A DNA stretch of 5,094 nucleotides from the NCBI GenBank assembly GCA_902775075.1, contig CACYKX010000212.1:1-5094 (forward strand), read 5' to 3'. Under the pieces are notes generated by a model, which ran no database searches, was not told where the DNA came from, and saw only the letters and a program-made list of their open reading frames with translations. Origin of the DNA: an uncultured Prevotellaceae bacterium. GTDB lineage: Bacteria; Bacteroidota; Bacteroidia; Bacteroidales; Bacteroidaceae. Each line of letters begins with the position of its first letter. Position 1 is the stretch's first letter. Positions 1 through 4,727 of this stretch are shown here, piece after piece. The translations under genes and the position numbers were made by a program.

Positions 1-321
1 ACAATAGTGGAAAGCGTTGTCCCTGATAAATCTAAGGTGGTTTGGCAGACGAATGTATTTTGCATTGCAGTCAAAAAATGCGCCTGTGTTAATGCAAACT
101 ACATACTTGTACTGATTATTCTCATAGATATAATCAGGAATATAAACCGTGTCTCCCTCTTCTGAAGGGAAAAACGTAACTGCTAAACCAATGACACCTG
201 ATGATGGATCGTAAAATGGAGAAAAGTTAAAAACACCAGGATCATCAACGATGGTCGCTTTCATGCCCAAAGGTATGCTGAGCAATACCGAGAGCAGCAG
301 AGAATAAATCTGTTTTCTCAT
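1..321 (-). CDS. BspA-like secreted leucine-rich-repeat protein, N-terminal part
   Basis: The minus frame is open from an ATG at 321-319 to the left edge (107 codons, no stop), so the C-terminus lies outside the window. Residues 1-22 look like a Sec signal peptide: basic start MRKQ, then a Leu/Ser/Ile-rich core, ending MKA, with likely cleavage near residue 22. From about residue 58 the pattern fits the LRR_5 (BspA/Treponema) repeat: V.IP, a Tyr-rich strand, AF at 81-82, Cys85, LP at 92-93, AF at 103-104, Cys107. The AF-to-AF spacing is 22 residues, as expected for this family. Such proteins are exported and often act at the cell surface in adhesion or binding; the ligand cannot be told from this fragment. 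The start lacks a Shine-Dalgarno sequence and follows an A/T-rich stretch. A long structured leader precedes the gene. Family assignment is fairly safe; specific function is not. Confidence 0.8.
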   Translation of the reverse strand, partial: MRKQIYSLLLSVLLSIPLGMKATIVDDPGVFNFSPFYDPSSGVIGLAVTFFPSEEGDTVYIPDYIYENNQYKYVVCINTGAFFDCNAKYIRLPNHLRFIRDNAFHYC

Positions 322-362
322 AATGGTTAAATCTTTATTGTTTTTTGTATTTATTGTTAATT

Positions 363-549
363 CTCTCATCCAAACTCTGTGGGGAGAGCACTAACTCAAA
401 GGCATAAAGAAAGCGCAGGCCCCATCCATATTCTCCGACAGGCCTGCGACAGCCTCTACATACTATGGAAGAGTCTGCGCCTAAAGCGCATACTCCATGT
501 ATGTAGGTTTGCTCGTTAATCTCGTTCGAGGTCGCAGTTCGTCGGAGAA
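363..549 (-). ncRNA. Structured leader RNA upstream of the BspA-like gene (candidate cis-regulatory element)
   Basis: In the minus-strand transcript, 549-541 pairs perfectly with 439-431 (9 bp, UUCUCCGAC/GUCGGAGAA) and 537-531 pairs perfectly with 450-444 (7 bp, CUGCGAC/GUCGCAG). Together they form a 16-bp helix with a 3x4 internal loop. It encloses a long imperfect hairpin, 506-456, whose parts are an 8-bp base (506-499 with 463-456), a middle with small bulges, and a GCGCA/UGCGC tip with a five-base loop (485-481). The 3' arm of the main helix is also part of a competing 8-bp hairpin (448-441 with 421-414). A further 5-bp hairpin (388-384 with 367-363) lies nearer the gene. The position behind a promoter and before a start codon suggests a 5' leader element. 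A free-standing small RNA is the alternative. I do not recognise a named riboswitch class. Confidence 0.5.
404..448 (-). terminator. Terminator-like hairpin with U-rich tail inside the BspA leader
   Basis: On the minus strand, CGCAGGCC (448-441) and GGCCUGCG (421-414) form a perfect GC-rich 8-bp stem around a 19-nt loop. The stem is followed at once by CUUUCUUUAU (413-404). That resembles an intrinsic terminator, although the loop is large and the U tract is broken by two Cs. Nucleotides 448-444 are also needed by the upstream helix 537-531/450-444, so the two folds exclude each other, as in attenuators. Whether it terminates transcription is inferred. Confidence 0.35.
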
Positions 550-587
550 ATTGAGCAATATAATTAGTGCCTTTTGCAAAACACCGC

Positions 588-608
588 TGCAAAGGTACAT
601 ATTTTATT
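588..608 (-). repeat. Extended promoter motif, copy 1 of 2
   Basis: This 21-bp segment matches 813-833 at 19 of 21 positions. It contains the TAnnTTTG box plus shared flanks (on the minus strand AAATATG before the box and CA after it). The shared flank goes beyond the box itself, so the pair look like two versions of one promoter rather than chance matches. Confidence 0.55.
590..597 (-). promoter_or_regulatory. Bacteroidota-type -7 promoter element (TACCTTTG) for the BspA-like gene
   Basis: Read on the minus strand this is TACCTTTG, an exact match to the Bacteroidota -7 consensus TAnnTTTG. Transcription would begin a few bases downstream, near 585-582, giving an untranslated leader of about 260 nt before the ATG at 321. 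No TTTG -33 box lies at the usual 19-21 bp; a TTTG complement exists only 28 bp upstream (626-629). A near-identical 21-bp segment recurs at 813-833, which supports a real promoter motif. Confidence 0.55.
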
Positions 609-812
609 CGTAATAAGATGTGTAACAAACAAAAAAGTTTCATTTTACTTATGAAATTGTTCATTGCATATTTTCTTCATTACAAGATATCGCCAAATAA
701 TGTTTCAGAGAATACTATAAAAGGCCTCTGGTCAACTTACCGAAAGCCCCAACTCTTGTATTTCATTTCGTCGAAGTGGGTAGTCTCTATTCTATGATCA
801 TCTGTTTTCATT

Positions 813-833
813 TGCAAAGATACATATTTAATT
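813..833 (-). promoter_or_regulatory. Second minus-strand promoter motif (TATCTTTG at 815-822), copy 2 of the repeat
   Basis: The minus strand reads TATCTTTG at 822-815, a full match to TAnnTTTG, inside a segment nearly identical to 588-608. The best -33 candidate at the right distance is a weak GTTA (842-845 on plus). Transcription would start near 808 and run left. No convincing protein follows before the next promoter at 597. It may make a short RNA or a longer BspA transcript. Confidence 0.4.
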
Positions 834-881
834 ATTAATAATAACGTATGGTATGTTAATTATGATAAAATCTTCAAGAAT

Positions 882-901
882 AACATATTTATCGATATGT
901 T
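882..901. repeat. 7-bp inverted repeat AACATAT-N6-ATATGTT
   Basis: The arms AACATAT (882-888) and ATATGTT (895-901) are perfect complements around the spacer TTATCG. The left arm belongs to a longer AATAACATAT string that resembles AATAACGTAT at 840-849, 39 bp earlier. It lies about 170 bp upstream of the LytTR promoter. It could be a protein-binding site, but AT-rich DNA produces such palindromes easily. Confidence 0.25.
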
Positions 902-1046
902 TTGGGGCAAAAATACAAAAATACATGGCATTGCAAAGACAAATCCACTACTCTACAGATCTATCCACTCAGAGGCAAAACAACTGCTAAAACGGACAAA
1001 TTTGAAAAAAATACGGTGGATAATTATGTATGTTGTTGGACGAATA

Positions 1047-1077
1047 CTGGGTAGTATTTTTAAAATAAGTACTTTTG
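1047..1077 (+). promoter_or_regulatory. Promoter of the LytTR gene
   Basis: TACTTTTG at 1070-1077 matches the Bacteroidota -7 consensus TAnnTTTG. At a 19-bp spacing upstream lies CTGG (1047-1050), which matches the TTTG -33 box only in part. Transcription would start around 1082-1085, leaving about 25 nt before the ATG at 1110. The -7 box overlaps the first copy of a 40-bp-spaced direct repeat. Confidence 0.5.
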
Positions 1078-1110
1078 CCATGCATAATAGTTACTATTTT
1101 TAAAAGAGTA
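1052..1110 (+). repeat. Pair of direct repeats, 40 bp apart, around the LytTR promoter and start
   Basis: Copy 1 (1052-1071) and copy 2 (1092-1110) share an identical 11-bp core TATTTTTAAAA at 1055-1065 and 1095-1105, an upstream TA plus one variable base, and a downstream AGTA. The period is exactly 40 bp, close to four helical turns, so both copies face the same side of the DNA. LytTR proteins are known to bind paired direct repeats, so this may be the protein's own operator. That role is inferred from position only. Confidence 0.4.
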
Positions 1111-1517
1111 TGAAAATTAAGCAAAACGTAAAAAATGAAATGGTACAGAATAATGTACATGTATTTGTTATGGATAATTTTGGATATCGTAGGGTATCCA
1201 TACATGATGTGATTTATCTGGAAGCTTCAAGGAACTATTGTGTTATTCATCTTGTCGACAAAAGCAAAATCACCGTTTCCGTACCCATGTGTGAGGTGCA
1301 AGAGTATTTTTCTCCAGATTTGTTCATTCGTATTCAACGTTCCTATATCATCAATCTGGAACACGTATCCAGGTATATTGGTAATTTTGTGCGCATGATA
1401 GATGATAGGGATATTACTATTGGCAGGGATTATCAAGAGACAATAAGGAAAAGTTTTATTCTTATTGGATCAAGAAAAAGAGTTGTAGAAAAGAGAAAAC
1501 AAAGATACGGTGGATGA
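1110..1517 (+). CDS. Stand-alone LytTR-family DNA-binding transcriptional regulator
   Basis: This 135-aa protein is almost entirely one LytTR domain (about residues 20-118). Visible family landmarks are YLEASRNYC (37-44 region), in which an acidic residue and Asn-Tyr follow the first strands, FIRIQRSYIINLEHV (72-86), the usual signature, and ITIGRDYQETIRKSF (102-116), which ends the fold. The tail from about 121 is very basic (SRKRVVEKRKQR). LytTR domains bind DNA through beta-strand loops. Most are fused to a response-regulator receiver domain; here there is none, nor any membrane segment, so input must come from another protein, from its amount, or from a small molecule. I chose ATG 1110; ATG 1140 (residue 11) would keep the full domain. 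It lies 24 bp before the -33 box of the DUF2589 operon on the same strand, so it is the obvious candidate to control that operon. The target is inferred. Confidence 0.85.
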   Translation: MKIKQNVKNEMVQNNVHVFVMDNFGYRRVSIHDVIYLEASRNYCVIHLVDKSKITVSVPMCEVQEYFSPDLFIRIQRSYIINLEHVSRYIGNFVRMIDDRDITIGRDYQETIRKSFILIGSRKRVVEKRKQRYGG

Positions 1518-1540
1518 TAATGATTAACGTTGGACACGTA

Positions 1541-1571
1541 ATTGACAGTTCGTCAAATAAGTCTAACTTTG
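1541..1571 (+). promoter_or_regulatory. Promoter of the DUF2589 operon
   Basis: ATTG (1541-1544), a 3-of-4 match to the -33 box TTTG, is separated by 19 bp from TAACTTTG (1564-1571), a full match to TAnnTTTG. This is the best-formed promoter in the window. The start would fall near 1577-1580, leaving a leader of about 55 nt that ends in an A-rich run (1619-1632) just before the ATG at 1635. Such A-rich tracts often replace a Shine-Dalgarno sequence in this phylum. Confidence 0.6.
1542..1556. promoter_or_regulatory. Inverted repeat TTGAC-N5-GTCAA over the -33 box, candidate operator
   Basis: TTGAC (1542-1546) and GTCAA (1552-1556) are perfect inverted arms around AGTTC. The left arm overlaps the -33 box at 1541-1544, so a bound dimer would compete with or contact RNA polymerase. 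LytTR proteins usually bind direct repeats, so the binder may be another regulator. The site is short, and its function is inferred from placement. Confidence 0.35.
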
Positions 1572-1634
1572 CCAGCAAAACTGAAGTCCGGCTCAGCATT
1601 AACAACATTATTTACAATTAAAAAAAAGAAAATT

Positions 1635-2492
1635 ATGCCAATTGATTCAACTCCATCGCAAGTGGCAACCAGTGCGTTGCAAGCGATACCGTTTGGCTCC
1701 ATTATCGGAGCACCTTTGAAAGCTTGTATTGAAGCGCAGGCTATGGCTGCGCAGACATCATGGCAGTTCATTCAGGAAGTCGGTCTGAACACAGACCCTG
1801 AGACTGGAAAGAAAGAAGCAGTGAATGTGACCTTCGAGTTTCTGCAGAATGGTCGCATGGCGCAGTTGAATGTTCCTCTGCTGACGATAGTGCCTATCCC
1901 GTATATCGCCATTCATGATATCGACATCAACTTCAAGGCCAATATCTCCGCTTCGTCATCCTCTGTTTCCGAAACCAGTTCTTCATCATCCCTCGAAGCA
2001 GGAGCGGACATCTCCGCCAAGGTCGGCTGGGGGCCGTTCAGCGTCCAGGCAAACATGAAGGCAAACTATTCGTCGAAGAAGGACTCTAAGGCCACCCAGA
2101 GTTCACAGTACAGTGTGGAGTACACCATGGACGTGGCCGTGAAGGCCGGACAGGATAGTATGCCAGCAGGTCTCGCCAAGGTGCTCGAACTACTTGGCAG
2201 TTCTCTTGATGTGAGCGATCCTGAAGGTACGCTTGAAGTCAGTGAGACCAACATTGTCTTGCCTGCTGACGGCAAGTCCGTGAAGCTCATTGCTACCTAT
2301 AAGAGTCCGAAGGGTCTCTTTGAGCCGACAGCCATCAAGGCGAAGTCTGGTGATGGTGATGTTGCCGGTGTGCAGGATGGAGACAATATGGTATTCGACC
2401 TGACTAAGGAGGGCTCTTACACCGTCACTGCAGGCAGCAGAACGCTGAGCGTAAAAGTGTCATCAGCCCAGAAGGAAAAAGGTAATGCTTAG
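1635..2492 (+). CDS. DUF2589 family protein with C-terminal beta-rich extension
   Basis: This 285-aa protein is assigned to DUF2589. Residues 11-50 form a helical start (IPFGSIIGAPLKACIEAQAM, then a helix to QEVGL). Next come the NTDPETGKK turn, a strand VNVTFEFL and the family hallmark NVPLLTIVPIPYIAIHDI (79-96). A Ser-rich stretch (105-122) and alternating strands follow, then the closing motif with DSMPAGLAKVLELLGSSLDV (174-193). Residues about 195-285 are an extra beta-rich, possibly Ig-like domain that the paralogue at 3316 lacks. The frame opens further upstream with a TTG at 1542, but that extension covers the promoter and A-rich leader, so ATG 1635 is preferred. No signal peptide or membrane helix is visible, so it is probably cytoplasmic. 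No function of DUF2589 is known to me. As first gene of the operon, and sharing its fold with the third gene, it is probably a structural subunit. Confidence 0.85.
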   Translation: MPIDSTPSQVATSALQAIPFGSIIGAPLKACIEAQAMAAQTSWQFIQEVGLNTDPETGKKEAVNVTFEFLQNGRMAQLNVPLLTIVPIPYIAIHDIDINFKANISASSSSVSETSSSSSLEAGADISAKVGWGPFSVQANMKANYSSKKDSKATQSSQYSVEYTMDVAVKAGQDSMPAGLAKVLELLGSSLDVSDPEGTLEVSETNIVLPADGKSVKLIATYKSPKGLFEPTAIKAKSGDGDVAGVQDGDNMVFDLTKEGSYTVTAGSRTLSVKVSSAQKEKGNA

Positions 2493-2523
2493 TAACAAGT
2501 ATCATCTAAAGTAATTGAAACTT

Positions 2524-3303
2524 ATGGCTCAGTTAAGCACTATTATCAGTTCTATCCTTCGGGATATGGTCTTTGCCCAACATCAGGCAAATATGTATTC
2601 AATAGCACTGAAAGACATCTATAGCAAATATGGACGACTTGACAGCTTTGCCCTGCCTGCTGTGGCTTTAGGCGAGATGGATCTTTGCATCCAGTATGGC
2701 ATCACAGACTCTTCAGCCGAAGTAGAGCAGTACGAAATCAATTTCCCTGCCTTGCGCGATATTGAAAAGCGTATCTCCAAGTCTTGCGCCAGATTGCTTC
2801 TCGACAGTGCCATCCCCATATTCAATGAAGTCTTACCAGACAGGGCAACAGAAGATACCGCTCCTTTGCAAACTCTGGAGGACGACAAGAAGACAAAACG
2901 TGATTTTAGTGCTTTCTTGAGCCGTAAGATTCAAAGGGCTATTCAAAAAGAGTACACTGCCATCATTCAAGATGACGGCTCTATCAATGAAAAGACCTTG
3001 GCACGAATTGTCCTAAGTGTTGGAGAGGATTCCCTGCTCAACCATGGAGATATACGGGAGATGCTTGATCAGAATGTCAACGGTGAGTACGACGAGAAAG
3101 TAAAGGCGGCTATGAGAACTGCTGTTGAGCAAGGGCTTCCCGCCTTATTGCAGGATGTGAATGTCAAGCGCAAGCGCCTCATGCCTTCTATTGATGTCTG
3201 TGTGTCATCGGAGGAACTGGCAAAATTGCCTGAGGACGCTATCCATACTTTACGCTTCAAGGTGTCACCTAACAACATTAATATATACTTGAAAGACGAA
3301 TAA
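2524..3303 (+). CDS. Unrecognised protein of the DUF2589 operon
   Basis: This protein of 259 aa matches no domain I can name. An N-terminal helix (STIISSILRDMVFAQHQANM, 5-24) leads to LPAVALGEMDLCIQYGI (44-60). That Pro-then-hydrophobic strand pattern, after a long helix, resembles the VPLLTIVPIPYI hallmark of the DUF2589 neighbours, so it may be a distant relative of the same fold. Residues 78-150 are mostly helical and charged (DDKKTKRDFSAFLSRKIQRAIQKEY), and 151-210 are also helical. The end (KRLMPSIDVCV...LRFKVSPNNINIYLKDE) looks like a beta pair. There is no signal peptide or membrane helix. ATG 2524, preceded by AAACTT, is chosen over the in-frame TTG at 2515. It starts 31 nt after the first DUF2589 gene and is followed 12 nt later by the second, so it is almost surely co-transcribed and probably a partner of both. 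Confidence 0.8.
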   Translation: MAQLSTIISSILRDMVFAQHQANMYSIALKDIYSKYGRLDSFALPAVALGEMDLCIQYGITDSSAEVEQYEINFPALRDIEKRISKSCARLLLDSAIPIFNEVLPDRATEDTAPLQTLEDDKKTKRDFSAFLSRKIQRAIQKEYTAIIQDDGSINEKTLARIVLSVGEDSLLNHGDIREMLDQNVNGEYDEKVKAAMRTAVEQGLPALLQDVNVKRKRLMPSIDVCVSSEELAKLPEDAIHTLRFKVSPNNINIYLKDE

Positions 3304-3315
3304 AATATCTCGCTT

Positions 3316-3930
3316 ATGGAAACGAAATATAACAAGGTAAGCAAACAGATCATGGAGTTGAAGGATCTGATTTCCGGTCCACTGGTTGCTACGATAGATG
3401 CGGATAGTATGTCGACACGGAGATATCTTAGTTATCTCTATGAACTGGCATTCGATTCCTATAATCCGGAAACGGGAGAAGTTGGGAACTTGAGAATGTT
3501 GGAGTTTACCTACAATGTGCAGGATAACGGAACACAACGACAACAGCGCGTCAGCATCCCGCTGATGACACTAGTGCCACTACCCTTGCTTCAGGTGAAG
3601 GAAGCAGATTTCGATTTTGATATTCAGATTATCGATGCGGTCAGTGCCGATAAACATTCAACTTTTTCTCTGAAGGGGAAGAATGATGGGGAAGATCCGA
3701 TACCAGAAGGCGTCAAACTGAGAGTGTCGATGGCCGCATCAAATATTGAGGGCAATATGGAAAAGAAGGTCAGACAGGGACTTGCCGCTAACATGAAGGT
3801 TAAAGTAAAGATGCAGCAAGCAGACATGCCTGGTGGTTTGTCGAATTTGCTGAACCTGACTACCAACAACCTCCAGATTGAAGATATGAAAGAAACTCCA
3901 GAAGAGCAAGAAGAAGTAGAAACTGAATAA
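3316..3930 (+). CDS. DUF2589 family protein, short paralogue
   Basis: This 204-aa protein is a paralogue of the gene at 1635. Parallel segments in order are LKDLISGPLVATIDADSM (15-32) against IIGAPLKACIEAQAM, YNPETGEVG (49-57) against NTDPETGKK, LRMLEFTYNV (59-68), the hallmark VSIPLMTLVPLPLLQVKEAD (79-98), and the closing VKVKMQQADMPGGLSNLLNL (162-181) against VKAGQDSMPAGLAKVLELL. It lacks the Ser-rich run and the C-terminal beta extension, and ends in an acidic tail (ETPEEQEEVETE). There is no signal peptide, so it is likely cytoplasmic. Having two divergent paralogues in one operon suggests that they form a hetero-oligomer or occupy different positions in one assembly; this is inferred. 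Start ATG 3316 lies 12 nt after the preceding stop. Confidence 0.85.
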   Translation: METKYNKVSKQIMELKDLISGPLVATIDADSMSTRRYLSYLYELAFDSYNPETGEVGNLRMLEFTYNVQDNGTQRQQRVSIPLMTLVPLPLLQVKEADFDFDIQIIDAVSADKHSTFSLKGKNDGEDPIPEGVKLRVSMAASNIEGNMEKKVRQGLAANMKVKVKMQQADMPGGLSNLLNLTTNNLQIEDMKETPEEQEEVETE

Positions 3931-3942
3931 CTGAAGAAAGCA

Positions 3943-4188
3943 ATGATTCCAACTAAACCAAGAATGCAACAGCAACAACATGGTGTGCCTGGCATACAAT
4001 GCCCAATCTGTAGTCAACTAATCCCTGTTTCAATTCGTCAACTATTATTTACCAGGAGTTTGCATTGTCCTGTATGTGGACTGAGTCTGTTCATTGACAA
4101 GAAAAAGTCGGACAAAGCCCTGAAGATTCTGGCAAAAGTGGACGAAGCGCAGCGAAGGGTAGAAAATACAAGTCACTTTAGCAAATAG
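3943..4188 (+). CDS. Small zinc-ribbon protein
   Basis: This 81-aa protein has two Cys knuckles: CPIC at 20-23 and CPVCG at 42-46, 18 residues apart. This is the layout of a four-cysteine zinc ribbon. Between them is PVSIRQLLFTRSL. Behind the ribbon a charged helix runs from about 54 to 75 (KKSDKALKILAKVDEAQRRVE). The first 16 residues are Gln/Pro-rich and probably flexible. Such ribbons bind zinc and mediate protein or nucleic-acid contacts; no catalytic residues are seen. It begins 12 nt after the short DUF2589 gene and ends 5 nt before the next gene, so it belongs to the operon. From its size and place I infer an adaptor or assembly factor for the DUF2589 proteins. A transcription role is possible but not supported by anything specific. 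Confidence 0.8.
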   Translation: MIPTKPRMQQQQHGVPGIQCPICSQLIPVSIRQLLFTRSLHCPVCGLSLFIDKKKSDKALKILAKVDEAQRRVENTSHFSK

Positions 4189-4193
4189 TTGTA

Positions 4194-4727
4194 ATGGGGG
4201 TTTTGCGTTCACTGACTCGATGGCTGAAAAGACTCTTTCGTAAAACAGAAGATGCCACAGTACAAGTTGAAGGGAATGACGGATATAGCGAACTGCTCAT
4301 CAGCCATTTGGAAACTCTTTCCAAAGGAAAAGTGATGAAGTTGAGGAAAAACGGTAGCAGAAACTCATGGAAAGGCGAGGTAATGTCAATGACGGATGCC
4401 TATCTATTTCTAATCAGACTGCCTTCCGTATGCCCTGATAATATTACGCACCACATGGCCAGTGATTGTCTGATATATTATGTCCAAATTAACGAAAATC
4501 AGCAGTTGACCATGCGGGAGAGGTATGTAAGGGACAATCGAGTGGTGGACTTAATACTAAACAGTAATCATCAGCCGATAATTGTCAGGCTGTTATTAAA
4601 ACAGAGTCAAACTTATGAAGAAAATCATCATCATTATCGCACTGGTGTTTCTTCTTGCCATAGCAGGAATATTCATCGCTACCCAAGAACGGACAAACAG
4701 ACAGTCACAACCAAAAGAACAGGTTGA
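4194..4727 (+). CDS. Unrecognised basic protein with amphipathic N-terminal helix
   Basis: This frame encodes 177 aa with no domain I recognise. Residues 3-17 (VLRSLTRWLKRLFRK) form a strongly basic amphipathic helix: V3, L4, L7, W10, L11, L14 and F15 lie on one face and Arg/Lys on the other. Such helices often attach proteins to a membrane surface. Residues 30-136 look globular, with alternating strands (YLFLIRLP, CLIYYVQI, PIIVRLLLK). The last 37 codons (141-177) overlap the next gene, and their composition (NHHHYRTG, RYPRTDKQ) looks like an accidental reading of that gene's membrane segment. The true protein may therefore end near residue 138-140, and the present stop could reflect a small frameshift or a tolerated 113-nt overlap. 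ATG 4194 lies 5 nt after the preceding stop, which fits translational coupling. The gene is probably real; its C-terminus is uncertain. Confidence 0.65.
   Translation: MGVLRSLTRWLKRLFRKTEDATVQVEGNDGYSELLISHLETLSKGKVMKLRKNGSRNSWKGEVMSMTDAYLFLIRLPSVCPDNITHHMASDCLIYYVQINENQQLTMRERYVRDNRVVDLILNSNHQPIIVRLLLKQSQTYEENHHHYRTGVSSCHSRNIHRYPRTDKQTVTTKRTG

Larger units (their letters stand above)
598..1051. other. AT-rich intergenic DNA without a convincing gene
   Basis: No open frame here has protein-like composition. Short frames at 567-797 and 897-1103 on plus, and one starting at 1205 on minus, give basic, low-quality translations without recognisable motifs. What the stretch does hold is a minus-strand promoter motif (813-833), a 5-bp stem at 706-710/726-730, a 9-codon minus reading frame at 737-766 (MKYKSWGFR), and an inverted repeat at 882-901. 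It separates divergently transcribed units: the BspA-like gene to the left and the LytTR gene to the right. Confidence 0.6.

Noticed and set aside
504..511. Plus-strand TAGGTTTG matching the -7 consensus
   Set aside because: It lies inside the long hairpin of the minus-strand leader, has no -33 box, and no plus-strand gene follows within a sensible distance.
335..664. 109-codon minus-strand open frame just upstream of the BspA-like gene
   Set aside because: It runs across the promoter element at 590-597 and the strongly paired leader region, has an odd composition (CRGCRRPVGEYGWGLRF) and no domain. The base pairing explains the sequence better than coding. Conservation tests could overturn this.
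737..766. Nine-codon minus-strand frame MKYKSWGFR as a leader peptide
   Set aside because: It lies downstream of the 815-822 promoter motif and holds one Trp codon, but frames this short are common by chance and there is no regulated-codon run or adjacent attenuator.
567..797. 76-codon plus-strand open frame
   Set aside because: It lies over minus-strand promoter and leader sequence, has no promoter of its own, and gives no recognisable motif.
897..1103. 68-codon plus-strand open frame before the LytTR gene
   Set aside because: AT-rich chance frame that covers the LytTR promoter and repeat; Lys/Ile-rich translation without motifs.
987..1205. 72-codon minus-strand frame overlapping the LytTR start
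   Set aside because: Antisense to a clear LytTR gene and AT-rich; composition dominated by Ile, Tyr and His.
1542..1634. 31-codon N-terminal extension of the first DUF2589 gene from a TTG
   Set aside because: It would place the start on top of the -33 box. The stretch includes the -7 box and an A-rich leader (KKKK run), and family-like sequence begins only after ATG 1635.
2515..2523. TTG start three codons upstream of the 259-aa protein
   Set aside because: ATG 2524 has the same CTTATG context as other starts in the operon, and the extra MKL adds nothing recognisable.
3624..3995. Minus-strand 123-codon frame with a run of cysteines
   Set aside because: Antisense shadow: the Cys run is the complement of the Gln codon repeats in the start of the zinc-ribbon gene.
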